Part shown: positions 18,756 through 27,751 of the stretch, piece after piece
Position numbering within the stretch: position 1 is the stretch's first letter
Layout of the letters: each line of letters begins with the position of its first letter
Assembly (NCBI RefSeq): GCF_014651835.1
Contig: NZ_BMXQ01000001.1
Location: forward strand, 434,001-498,000
Source: Pigmentiphaga litoralis
GTDB lineage: Bacteria; Pseudomonadota; Gammaproteobacteria; Burkholderiales; Burkholderiaceae_B
Direction: 5' to 3'
DNA: 64,000 nt
Notes under the pieces: model-generated
What the model saw: only the letters and a program-made list of their open reading frames with translations
What the model was told of the DNA's origin: nothing
Databases searched by the model: none
Translations under genes and position numbers: made by a program

Positions 18756-19576
18756 GCCGGCGAGTTCCCCCCTGCCGTATCCAGGGGCTCGGTGGTCGCA
18801 GGAGCGCTGAGTGCGCGCATTTGTCGGGCAATCCGCCAACCACGCCGACGCAGGACGCCATCGTCGACATGGGGCAATTCGCAATCGCGTTCCAGGTCGC
18901 GACACTCGTCAGCCAGCGGGCGCAGGCCCAGCAACAACAAGCCGCTGCGAATGCGGTGCATCCGGCGATGCAACTGCGTGCCAAGAGAGGTAGAGGTGCT
19001 CAGCATCGTATAGAGCTTGTCTGTCTCCTCTCGGAGGTGCACCAGCAATTGAGCATGTAGCTCGGGCGAGTAGAAGTCGTCGTTGTTCCGGATCGGCACC
19101 GCTCGGCTGACCGACGAAGCACGATGTGCATCGGCTGCAGCGTCAATGACGATACGCAGCCTGGACGCAGCCAACGGCTTGGGAACAAAGTCGTCGAAGC
19201 CTCGCGCAAAGCACGCTTCCATATCTGCGTCGCTTGCCGTCGCGCTTGACGCGACGACATACGCTTCAGGAGCCCGTTCATGGAGCATGCATAACAGCAC
19301 GTCATGTCGGCCTTGTGAGAAATCCAGGTCTAGCAACGCAATGTCGACGCGTGCGGTGTTCAGGTGGTGGATCGCCTGGTCAACGCGTGCTGCCGAAAGC
19401 ACGCGCGCATTGGCCCGCCTGATGGTTGCTGAACCACGAAGGCGGTCCAGCCAGGATGGTTCGAAAAACAGAATATGCGGGATCGAGCGCGTGGCATCCG
19501 GGCTCGCTTGGGCACGCATCGGCGTAAGGTTTGCCAAGTCGTCGCGGGACGTCCCAAACCTTTGCGGAAATGACAT
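18752..19576 (-). CDS. Receiver-Hpt phosphotransfer protein
   Basis: A 274-residue protein. An N-terminal receiver-like domain (about 33-150) has probable acceptor Asp83 in IALLDLDFSQG and Lys133 in FVPKPLA, but the usual acidic pair after strand 1 is reduced to one Glu (ILFFEPSW). A helical C-terminal region (about 170-262) looks like an Hpt domain: HRIRSGLLLLG resembles the HxLKG motif, with His207 as the candidate phospho-His. It would pass phosphate between the hybrid kinase and the LuxR-type regulator. It begins 34 bases after the fimbrial adhesin and probably belongs to that transcript. The Hpt call is from motif only. Confidence 0.75.
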   Translation of the reverse strand: MSFPQRFGTSRDDLANLTPMRAQASPDATRSIPHILFFEPSWLDRLRGSATIRRANARVLSAARVDQAIHHLNTARVDIALLDLDFSQGRHDVLLCMLHERAPEAYVVASSATASDADMEACFARGFDDFVPKPLAASRLRIVIDAAADAHRASSVSRAVPIRNNDDFYSPELHAQLLVHLREETDKLYTMLSTSTSLGTQLHRRMHRIRSGLLLLGLRPLADECRDLERDCELPHVDDGVLRRRGWRIARQMRALSAPATTEPLDTAGGNSPA

Positions 19577-19610
19577 AAGTGGATCGCTTCGTGAGTTGCC
19601 AGGCAGGGGC

Positions 19611-20899
19611 TTAGTTGTAGTAAGCCTCGAGGGTCACGGGAATCAGAAACGGACCCACACGTTCCGTACCGCCGACCAGGTATTTCACGATCGCCGTGAA
19701 GTTTCGGGTATTGCCGCTTGCTTGTGTGAACCTGACCTCTGTGTCGGTGTCCGAATCTCCCAGGTTCGCGCCCAGCACCTTGGTGCCGTCACGAATCTGC
19801 ACGCCGACGATGCTGTTTCCCGGGTAGGCCGGGTTGCCGGATTCGCCATGGAACAGACCGTTGCGGAATCGTCCGCCGGTCGCCACGAATCGCATTGCAG
19901 GACCTTTGTTGCCCCGGCTTGCCAAGCATGCAGTTGATACCCGGGGTCGTGGCTTCACGGTGATGGAAAGGGCTGCTCGACCCGCTGCTCCTGCTTGAGC
20001 AGGTCGAGCGGCACCACGCCCATATCGATGGTCGCGACACTCGTGCTCATGTCGTTGACCAGAATGACCGGTGGAGCGCAGACACCGAAGGTCATCTCGC
20101 TGCTGTTGGCCAAAGGGAACAGTTCGAGGCCGGTGGCTTCATGGCCCAGCGCCATCACTTTGAGTGCAATATCAGACCCCCGGGGTATGACGATGGTCCG
20201 TCGGGCGTCGGAATCGGCTCGCGTTGAATCGGCCACAACGAAGTCCAGCTGAATGTTCAGCCATGGAACGTGGCCTGAAGTTTCCGGCCGGCTGTGGGGC
20301 GACCAATAGAATGGGAACGTAGGATCGCTCCACTGCACGGATCGAAAATTCTTGAGCTCCAGCAAACGCCCCTGCACGGGCGTGACACCGTCGCGTATCA
20401 ACATCAGCTCGTCAGACGGAGCCTCGATCGTGCTGCGTATTCTGAGATCCAGACCATTGGTCTTCAACGCATTCAGGTAGCTTTCCGACGGAACCACCTT
20501 CAGATAGATGGGCGCGGCACCGGCGTTGGCTTCGAAGCACAACACGCGGTTTGCCCAGGACTGTGTGGCGATCGTGAAACCTGGTGTCAGTGCATACCAC
20601 TGGCTGGAATTGACCCGATCAATCGACTTCATCATTGCGGGCACTTGCCTGACGTAGAGTTCGTACTCCCCGTTGAAATTCGTGTCGCGCCTGTCACTCA
20701 CTGTCATCGAGGCGCACTTGACCGACTGGCTTGCCGCCTGTCCGCAGGCCAGGATGCCAAGGAGCCACACGCACGTGGTCAGCGCAGTCACAAGATGGCT
20801 CGAACGGCGCCTTGCCTCGATCCGCGTCTTGCCGGTCAGGGCTTTCGGATCCTGAATTTCAGAGCGTGCGGGACGCGAGCTCGGGGTCGGGAATGTCAT
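19611..20899 (-). pseudogene. Chaperone-usher fimbrial tip adhesin, split by a frameshift
   Basis: Last structural gene of the fimbrial operon. The first frame (20899-19955) starts MTFPTPSSRP, overlaps the usher stop by ATGA, has a long N-terminal export signal (ending about AASQS), a lectin-like region and the beginning of a pilin domain (TSVATIDMGVVPLDLL). It then stops after QPFPSP. The remainder of the pilin domain (ITVKPRPRVSTACLA through VTLEAYYN) continues in another frame, 19958-19611. One extra base near the CCCTTTCC run (about 19965-19972) would give continuous QPFSITVKPRP and a protein of about 430 residues. It is either a real loss of tip-adhesin function or a sequencing error. 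No in-frame slippery heptamer is visible. Confidence 0.82.
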
Positions 20900-23523
20900 C
20901 GTGTCGCCTGCATACGGTTGTCGCTTCGAATCTGGCAAACCAGCTTCATGCGCTGGAATGCCTTGGCTGGGTCGCGGTCCGGCAAGGTGTATTCCGCTTC
21001 GCATACATTGCGATTCCACCTGGCTCGCAGAAGCCCCTTGTCTTGCTGCAGAAAGAGCATGGCGCGCCCCTTGACATCGGTGATGCCGAGTTGCCGCCCG
21101 TCTGCATCTTCTACGGACGCCGCGAGCGGCAGAGGGATGCCGTTCGACGCGATGAGCTCGAACTGGACGCGCCGGCCGGTCGAGCCTTTGAATACGATCA
21201 AGGGGACGGCGCCGCGTCGCGGCACCACATGCTGCGAGGTCTGCTCGATTTCGATATCGCTGTCGGTCTTGCGGGTATCGACACCAACCTGATTGCGCGC
21301 ATACGGCACAAGGTAAGGCACTATCCCATAGCCGTTCGCGCCTGTCGTGCCGCCGCCCTGCAGGCCGACATGGCGGGTGTCGGCGATCTGAACCAGTCCG
21401 AACGTCTCGCCTGCGGAATGTCCAAAGTTGATCCCGCCGCCATGCGCCACCGCCACGCCATTGGCCGTAAACGACGCGCTCTGGTAGCCCTTGCCTTGAC
21501 TCACTGATGCGCTGACTTGCGCGGCGGGAAGCCGACCCGACAGACTGCCGGATGTTGCCACCTGGGTATCCTTGTTTGCATACAGCGAATAGTAGATATC
21601 CCGTTCGACGGGCAACGCGCCGTTCAGTCCCAAGGACATCGAACTGCCGCCCGTGTTGCCGTCGCTGTAGTAGCTCGTCGCCGTCGGCGCGTGGCGTCCG
21701 GTGCCCAGCGGTGCTGACAGTGTCAGCATGGCTCGTGTGTCGGACCCTGCCCGATACGAAAAGCCGCCTGGGTAGGATGCGTTGATGTCACTCGTATGAG
21801 AAAGGGAAAAGTTATAGGCGACCGAGCCCCACGTATTGCTGTAGCCCGTTTGTAGCGTGCGTCGATTTCCGCTGGAATTCCAGTAAGTCTGGTCATTGGC
21901 GCTCAGGTAGACGCTGCCGAGCCGTTCGCCCAGTTGCTGATAGACGCTGACATTGAAACTGGTCCGCATGCGGACGGCGGCATAGGCGTAGGCACCGTTG
22001 CCGACAGAGTCAGCAAGTCCGCGTTCGTCGACGTGATTCTGAAACGTGCGAAATCCTTCTGACGAATATCGGTAGCCTGCCAGCGTGAAGTTCGTGTTGG
22101 TGCGAGTAAACGTCTTGTTGTAGAGCAGGCGAATGCTTTGGCCGCTGGTAGTCGCGCCTTGCACATTGCTGCGTGACTGCGTCAGGTCGGTAGACAGGGC
22201 GCCCCAGAAGGTATTGACGGCGCCGCCCAGGTTGATGGCATGAAACCCGCTGCTGGCCTGCACGCCGCCAAACGCCGTAAAGTTTTCTCGAGCGCCCCAG
22301 GCCAGCGTGCCGGCGAATACCGCAGGATGGGGGCGGGCGTCCGCGCGGGTGCCGCCATCGTACTGGCCCAGCGCGGCGTGATACCGCAGCGCGTCGGCTC
22401 GCACCATCATGGGCAAGGCGCCGAATGGCTGTCGGGTCACTCGACGCCGTCCACCCGCCTCGATGAGGGTGATTTCCAGTTCGCCGTTTGAACCGGATGG
22501 GTAGAGATCATCAATCACGAAGGGTCCGGGCGACACCGGTGTACTGCTCAGCAGATAGCCATTCTGGCGGATTTCCACCGTCGCATTGGTCTCGGCGATG
22601 CCACGTACCACCGGCGTGTAGCCGCGCTCATTGAAAGGCAGCATCGATTCGTCAATTCTTAGCGACATCCCGCGGATGCGCACGGAATCGAACACCTGGC
22701 CATCGGTAAACAGCTGCCCAAGTGTCAGCTGCGCCTGCAGCGCATCGATGTCGCGTTGCACATAGGTGCGATTGCTGGAAAACGCTGTCCCTCCGAAGGT
22801 GCTGCTGACGACATTGGAGTCGTTGCGCAACCGCCAGGCACCCAGGTTGACGCCGTTGCGCAGTCCCACGAACGTGTTGCTGACCGGTGCTGTGTTGTCG
22901 CGCCAGTCGCGACGGGTATTGGCGCTGTAGTTGGTGAATGCCACCGTTGCGCCGGCATCCCACTTGGATGGGTCCACCCGGCGGCTGGCATTCGGGCGCA
23001 TCCACGCTTGCGGCACGCTCAGCAGCAACAGCAGGCGATTGGGCTGGTAGTCGAACTGATACTCGGGAATCAGGCGGGGCAGGTCCACGCAGGGCGCGGT
23101 GGCTTCCAGCCCTTGTTCGATCCCGCGGCTGCGCAAGCGATTCACCTCGACGCCGAAGTCTTCCAGTGCGGACATGGTGAGGCAGGGTACGAGCTTGCCC
23201 AGTGCATCGTCGCGCACGAAACTGATGTTGTGCCGCCCGGCCGACACGCGATTGATGGCAACGTCCAGCCAATAATTGCGCGGCAACACACCATTGCCTT
23301 TGAGGAACTCTTCAAGATCGCTTGGCGGGATACTGCCGGTCAGGAATTGGGAGTTGAATCCGCTTGCACGCGCGCGCGTCGCACCAGGGGCGAAGTCGGC
23401 GCCGAGCGTCGATGAGGGCTGCGTGCCAGGCGCGGGCTGGGCAAAGGCGCCGCCGGATGCCACGGCGCACGCGGCCAGCGCGATCCGGCGCGTGCGAAGA
23501 AGCGCGAATAGGCGGCGAGGCAT
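20896..23523 (-). CDS. Fimbrial outer-membrane usher
   Basis: FimD/PapC-type usher of 875 residues that receives chaperone-subunit complexes and assembles the fimbria through the outer membrane. A signal peptide (cleavage about ACAVASGGAFAQ) is followed by the N-terminal chaperone-binding domain (FNSQFLTG...LEEFLKGNGVLPRNYWLDVAIN), the barrel with a plug insert (RGMSLRIDESMLPFNERGYTPVVRG...ATVEIRQNGYLL) and C-terminal domains (GIPLPLAASVEDADGRQLG). It starts one base after the chaperone stop and its stop overlaps the adhesin start. The length is normal and the gene appears intact. Confidence 0.94.
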   Translation of the reverse strand: MPRRLFALLRTRRIALAACAVASGGAFAQPAPGTQPSSTLGADFAPGATRARASGFNSQFLTGSIPPSDLEEFLKGNGVLPRNYWLDVAINRVSAGRHNISFVRDDALGKLVPCLTMSALEDFGVEVNRLRSRGIEQGLEATAPCVDLPRLIPEYQFDYQPNRLLLLLSVPQAWMRPNASRRVDPSKWDAGATVAFTNYSANTRRDWRDNTAPVSNTFVGLRNGVNLGAWRLRNDSNVVSSTFGGTAFSSNRTYVQRDIDALQAQLTLGQLFTDGQVFDSVRIRGMSLRIDESMLPFNERGYTPVVRGIAETNATVEIRQNGYLLSSTPVSPGPFVIDDLYPSGSNGELEITLIEAGGRRRVTRQPFGALPMMVRADALRYHAALGQYDGGTRADARPHPAVFAGTLAWGARENFTAFGGVQASSGFHAINLGGAVNTFWGALSTDLTQSRSNVQGATTSGQSIRLLYNKTFTRTNTNFTLAGYRYSSEGFRTFQNHVDERGLADSVGNGAYAYAAVRMRTSFNVSVYQQLGERLGSVYLSANDQTYWNSSGNRRTLQTGYSNTWGSVAYNFSLSHTSDINASYPGGFSYRAGSDTRAMLTLSAPLGTGRHAPTATSYYSDGNTGGSSMSLGLNGALPVERDIYYSLYANKDTQVATSGSLSGRLPAAQVSASVSQGKGYQSASFTANGVAVAHGGGINFGHSAGETFGLVQIADTRHVGLQGGGTTGANGYGIVPYLVPYARNQVGVDTRKTDSDIEIEQTSQHVVPRRGAVPLIVFKGSTGRRVQFELIASNGIPLPLAASVEDADGRQLGITDVKGRAMLFLQQDKGLLRARWNRNVCEAEYTLPDRDPAKAFQRMKLVCQIRSDNRMQATR

Positions 23524-23524
23524 G

Positions 23525-24292
23525 TCACGGCACCTTGGTAACGACCGGCGATGCGTACGCCGTGGCGTTCGGCTTCAACGACACCTGAAAGACGTCATCA
23601 CCTCCGTAATCGTTGATGCTGGTGAAGTTCACCAGCAGGTCATCGCTGACGGCAGCTGCATTCAGCGGAAACCGGTGCGTGCCCTGTGGGCCGATCATTT
23701 GGCCGTCCGCCAACGTGTGTGCACGGTCACCGTCGCCGGTACGAATCCCGACCATGGACACGTGGAAGGAAGTGGGGTTGGTCACTTCGATGGCTGTCCC
23801 ATCCGGACCACTGACACGTCGCCAGATCAGCGCGCGGGGGGCGTCAGCCACGTTCCCCTTCAAGCCGCGCGGACGGTAGAACACCTTGACCGCATGACGG
23901 ACTGCCAATTGCAGGACATTTTCGCTTGCCGGGTTGCGCGGGATGTCCTGTACGTAAAGCCACGCAACGGATTCCCGGTCTTCGGGCAGCCCGCTACCTT
24001 CGTACAGAATGCGCAGCAACTGCGAGCTTTGCGGCGGGATACGCGCCAGGGGAGGGACCAGCGCAAAGGGCGCATCGTCCTTGTCGTCGGAAGACGCCAT
24101 CCACGATTGGATCAATGCTTCTTCCATGCCGTCGTTTCTGACCAGCATCGTGGCTTCCTTGTTGGAAGCGTCGAAGATGACCCGGGTTGCCTGAAGCACG
24201 ATCGCGGCGCGTGCCGCGGGAGCTGATACAGAAAGGACGATGGCCAGTGCCAGCGACCGCAGCGCCATCATCAGGATGCATGGGCGAGACAA
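23525..24292 (-). CDS. Periplasmic fimbrial chaperone (PapD-like)
   Basis: Two-immunoglobulin-domain chaperone of 255 residues that folds pilus subunits by donating a beta-strand. The signal sequence ends about APAARA. Conserved features are the subunit-anchoring Arg in TRVIFDASNKEATMLVRN and the Lys in VRHAVKVFYRP. The chosen start is a TTG (24292) because AGGAGA lies six bases before it; the first in-frame ATG is seven codons later and has no such site. The gene sits between the pilin and usher genes. Confidence 0.92.
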   Translation of the reverse strand: MSRPCILMMALRSLALAIVLSVSAPAARAAIVLQATRVIFDASNKEATMLVRNDGMEEALIQSWMASSDDKDDAPFALVPPLARIPPQSSQLLRILYEGSGLPEDRESVAWLYVQDIPRNPASENVLQLAVRHAVKVFYRPRGLKGNVADAPRALIWRRVSGPDGTAIEVTNPTSFHVSMVGIRTGDGDRAHTLADGQMIGPQGTHRFPLNAAAVSDDLLVNFTSINDYGGDDVFQVSLKPNATAYASPVVTKVP

Positions 24293-24372
24293 GACGGGTC
24301 TCCTCAGAAGTGAAGGGGGATAGGAGAGTATTACGGCGCGCGGCTGGCGCCCTGTATGCGGTGCTTAACGTA

Positions 24373-24399
24373 CAGACGGGACCGCGTGGGTCCCGTCTG
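24373..24399 (-). promoter_or_regulatory. Perfect 11-bp hairpin between pilin and chaperone genes
   Basis: CAGACGGGACC (24373-24383) pairs perfectly with GGTCCCGTCTG (24389-24399) around a five-base loop. It lies between the pilin stop and the chaperone start. There is no T-run, so it is not a standard terminator. Such hairpins often act as partial stops or RNA-stability elements that keep major-subunit mRNA in excess over assembly genes. Confidence 0.6.
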
Positions 24400-24423
24400 G
24401 CGATGCCTGGGCGGGACGCGTGC

Positions 24424-25041
24424 TTATTCGTAGCGCAGCGTGAACGGCAGTGATGCGTTGGCAATCCCGGGAACGATCGCGCCCGTACCGTTGCGGACAT
24501 ACATCGCACGCAGGTTCATCGTCCCCTTGCCGTTGGCAATGTTTCCGGTGACCGGAGCCTGACTGCTTTGGATGTTGATCAGCTTTTCATCCTGGAACAG
24601 GGCAATGGCGACCCCTGCTGCGGCGCCGGTGCCGCCGGCGATCTTGAGCGTTCCAAGTGCCGTGTTGTCGATGTCGCTGTTCTTGGCATTGAAGGACACG
24701 GTAAATTTCGTGGGGGCGCCACCGCCGGTGCCTCCCGATTTCGCGTTGCCGCAGTCGAAGGTCAATGTGACATTGGCGCCGGTGCCGGCCGGCACGCCTG
24801 CGCCACCGCTGAATGCGGTGCCTGCGGTTCCGATGTCCGTTGCGGCCACCGTCCCCAGGTTGACTTCGATACCGTCGGTTTTCGCGGGCAGGTTCGCGAC
24901 ACCGCCCGACACTGTGGAGCTCGAAACCGAGCAGCCCGTGTCGACGATCGTCCCCTTGAAGTTGATGGTGTTCGCTGACTGCGCGGACGCAGTGAAAGGC
25001 AAGGCAGCAAACAGAGTGGCGACGAGGGCAAACTTTTTCAT
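24424..25041 (-). CDS. Major fimbrial subunit (pilin)
   Basis: First gene of the fimbrial operon, 205 residues. The signal peptide MKKFALVATLFAALPFTASA is followed by a type 1-pilin fold: GTIVDTGCSVS with the first Cys, LTFDCGN with the second Cys of the disulfide, and a C-terminal SLPFTLRYE with the penultimate Tyr typical of chaperone-recognised subunits. The frame stays open upstream, but only the ATG at 25041 gives a signal peptide. No strong ribosome-binding site is visible. Confidence 0.92.
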   Translation of the reverse strand: MKKFALVATLFAALPFTASAQSANTINFKGTIVDTGCSVSSSTVSGGVANLPAKTDGIEVNLGTVAATDIGTAGTAFSGGAGVPAGTGANVTLTFDCGNAKSGGTGGGAPTKFTVSFNAKNSDIDNTALGTLKIAGGTGAAAGVAIALFQDEKLINIQSSQAPVTGNIANGKGTMNLRAMYVRNGTGAIVPGIANASLPFTLRYE

Positions 25042-25416
25042 AATGGGCACCGTTTGAGTCAAGGTTGGCTCGGTGCAAAAACAAATGCGTTGCCAGTCGA
25101 AGTGTTGGCGGCGCGTTGTCTGCATCGATGGTGAAATGATGCAGGCCACGGGAATCCCCGAACATCGTAAAAAATCTAAAAATCAGAATGTTGTCAGAGG
25201 TCTGTCTGCCAACGCGCCGATGCCTGGAATTTGGACGAATTACGATTTTCACGTCTGACGTGGATGACTCACCATCGGCGCACTCGCCGCGCGTCCCGAC
25301 TGTCCTTGCCCATCCGATCCTCTGTCGGGACTCTCCCCCGGCGTTGATGCTGCCCGCTACTGGCGCGGCCCGTCATCGCCGGCCCTGGGGGCGGTGCGAG
25401 ATTTCCGAGAAAGAAC
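25042..25416. promoter_or_regulatory. Divergent control region between fimbrial operon and GGDEF/EAL gene
   Basis: A 375-base gene-free stretch between the pilin (minus) and the GGDEF/EAL gene (plus). It contains a notably AT-rich patch around 25168-25200 with runs of A on the plus strand, unlike the GC-rich surroundings, which is suitable for a promoter or regulator site. It is the natural target of the LuxR-type regulator encoded at 18114. I could not pick out a confident -35/-10 pair or repeat. Confidence 0.5.
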
Positions 25417-27714
25417 GTGCTCAGTTCCGAACCCCCTGTGGGACCGACTTGCCAATCCGATGACCGCAGTGCGTCCCACCAGTCGTTCCTGTATCTCAGT
25501 GGCGTGGCGTTGACGATATGCAGTCTGCTCGTGGTCGCGCTTGTCAACGACCCTGGCAGCCCATCCCGGATTGCGCCTGACCTTGCAGTTGCGGGCCTGG
25601 CCACTGTTGCGTTGTGCTGCACGCGTGCCGGCCACCCTCGTGCCGCGGCGTTGCTGCTGATGTGGAGCGTCTGGGCGGCCTGCAGCCTGCGCCTGCCGAT
25701 CACGGGTGGGCTGGCGTCCCCCGCGCTGCTGACGTATCCCCTCGTGATCGGGTTGACAGCCCGGCTGGCGGGCAGATCCAATGCGCGGGCGCTCGCCTGG
25801 GCGTCGGCTCTTGTCGTCGTGATGCTGATGGTGCTTCATGTGACACAGACGCTCGTGGAACCGCTTTCGCTGGCGGGGCACATGACCGTTCCTTACGCCG
25901 CGACATTGCTCGCGTTGTCGGCATGGACGACCTGCTGCCTCGTTGTCGCGCAGAAGCGTCAGTTGGAGCAACTGCGCCGACGGCTGGACGAGTCGCAAGT
26001 GCTGGAGCGCGAACTGAACGCGATGCGAAGGGCGGTGGAAAAACATCCGGACAGCATTGTCATTACCGATCGGCGGGGCCGGATCGAATACGTGAATGAT
26101 GCCTACCTGAAGCGCGCGGGGTGGCGACGCGACGAGGCGGTAGGCCATCTGTCGGCAGTGCGTTCGAACAACGGCTTGAGCGTTCTTCAGAAAGCGAGCC
26201 TGGACACTGTCCTTGCACGAGGTGAATGTTGGGCCGACGAGGTCATCAACCGTCGCCGGAGCGGCGAAGAGATCGTAGAGGCGGTCACTGTCGTGCCGCT
26301 GCGCAGCCTGACGGGCGACACGACCCATTACGTCGAATACAAGGAGGATGTCACCGAATTGCGTCGGGCTACCGAAGAAATGCGCCGGCTGAGCCGCTAC
26401 GATCCGTTGACCGGCCTGCCGAATCGGCAATGGCTATTCGAGCGGCTGTACGCGATCCATGCAGTGGAAGGCGGCCAGGCATCCCGGCCACGTGTACTGT
26501 TGCTGCTCGACATCGATCGCTTCACCAGTTTCAATGAGCTCTACGGAATCGCAACCGGCGATCGGCTGTTGCGCACCGTGGCGACGCGCCTTCGGCGGCT
26601 GGCGGGCGATAGCGCCGCGGTCGCCCGAATTGCCGCCGACGAGTTCGCCGTGTTGCTTGAGGACGTCGACGCAGACCCTCGCCGGGGCGAACGTGAAGCG
26701 CGCACGATGGCCGAGGCATTCATGATCGAGTTGCAACGGCCCTTGATGTTCGAAGATGAACCGTTGAGCGTCAACCTGAGCGTCAGCGTCGGTGCGACAT
26801 GTTTTCCCGTGAGGCCTCACGACACCGCCGAGGCTGCCTTGGGGCGTGCCAGCACTGCGCTGCGCCGTGCACGACTGTCGGGAGACGGACGTCTGGCCAT
26901 GTTCGAGCCGTCCATGGCCGAAACCGCCGTGAGGCGCTCGCGCCTGGAAGACGAGTTGCGGCGCGGCATCCTGGCGGGCGAATTGCAGTTGTATCTGCAA
27001 TTGCAAGTGCGCCCGGCAGGGGAGGTGGCCGGTGCGGAAGTGCTGGTGAGATGGCAGCACCCCCAGGACGGCTTGATCTCCCCTGCGGCGTTCTTGCCGA
27101 TCGCGGAGGCAACGGACCTCATTCTCATGCTCGATCGATGGGTGTTGGCGCAGGCGTGTCTGTTGCAGTTGCGGCTGAAGGCGGAAGGCCGTCGGATGCG
27201 GTTGTCCGTCAATGTCAGCGCTCGGCAGTTCCAGCAGGGCGATTTTGCCGAGCAGATCATTGACACGCTTGACCGGACCGGCGCGGATCCTGGGTTACTG
27301 ACGCTCGAGCTGAATGAAAACGTGTTGGTGGCTGATCCTGATGACGTGCTCGCGAAGATTCACAAGCTATCGGCGTTCGGGATCGAATTTGCGCTCGACG
27401 ATTTCGGCACGGGTTTTTCGTCGCTCTCTTACTTGAAGCGCATGCCTATCCACGAGATCAAGATCGATCGGTATTTCGTGCAGGATGCGCCGGTGGATGC
27501 CGCGGGGGCTTCGTTGTTGGAAAGCATTTTGCGCGTGGCGCACAGCTATGGATTGCGTGTGGTGGCGGAGGGCGTCGAGACGCTTGAACAGGCGCAATTT
27601 CTGAGAGACCGTGTTCCCGACATCATTTGCCAGGGCTACCTTTTCCATCGGCCTGCGCCGGCATCCGACTGGCTGGAGCCGGTCTCGGGTACGTCGGAGG
27701 TGGCTGCCAGCTGA
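25417..27714 (+). CDS. Membrane PAS-GGDEF-EAL protein, probable c-di-GMP phosphodiesterase
   Basis: A 765-residue inner-membrane protein. About six hydrophobic segments (residues 25-190) precede a PAS domain (MRRAVEKHPDSIVITDRRGRI), a GGDEF domain and an EAL domain. The GGDEF signature is degraded to AADEF (406-410), so diguanylate cyclase activity is unlikely. The EAL motif reads E541-V-L, with the Glu kept. The other phosphodiesterase residues are present: SVNVSARQF, LTLELNEN, DDFGTGFSSL, KIDRYF, AEGVET and QGYLF. It starts with GTG after GAGAAAG. It is divergent from the fimbrial operon, so it probably lowers c-di-GMP to adjust attachment. Confidence 0.9.
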   Translation: MLSSEPPVGPTCQSDDRSASHQSFLYLSGVALTICSLLVVALVNDPGSPSRIAPDLAVAGLATVALCCTRAGHPRAAALLLMWSVWAACSLRLPITGGLASPALLTYPLVIGLTARLAGRSNARALAWASALVVVMLMVLHVTQTLVEPLSLAGHMTVPYAATLLALSAWTTCCLVVAQKRQLEQLRRRLDESQVLERELNAMRRAVEKHPDSIVITDRRGRIEYVNDAYLKRAGWRRDEAVGHLSAVRSNNGLSVLQKASLDTVLARGECWADEVINRRRSGEEIVEAVTVVPLRSLTGDTTHYVEYKEDVTELRRATEEMRRLSRYDPLTGLPNRQWLFERLYAIHAVEGGQASRPRVLLLLDIDRFTSFNELYGIATGDRLLRTVATRLRRLAGDSAAVARIAADEFAVLLEDVDADPRRGEREARTMAEAFMIELQRPLMFEDEPLSVNLSVSVGATCFPVRPHDTAEAALGRASTALRRARLSGDGRLAMFEPSMAETAVRRSRLEDELRRGILAGELQLYLQLQVRPAGEVAGAEVLVRWQHPQDGLISPAAFLPIAEATDLILMLDRWVLAQACLLQLRLKAEGRRMRLSVNVSARQFQQGDFAEQIIDTLDRTGADPGLLTLELNENVLVADPDDVLAKIHKLSAFGIEFALDDFGTGFSSLSYLKRMPIHEIKIDRYFVQDAPVDAAGASLLESILRVAHSYGLRVVAEGVETLEQAQFLRDRVPDIICQGYLFHRPAPASDWLEPVSGTSEVAAS

Positions 27715-27751
27715 CGGTCTGCGACGGGCTTACGGTACACTCTTCACTATC

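Noticed and set aside
19955-19975. Programmed -1 ribosomal frameshifting in the adhesin
   Set aside because: No in-frame slippery heptamer (X XXY YYZ) is present and no downstream pseudoknot is evident; mutation or sequencing error is simpler.
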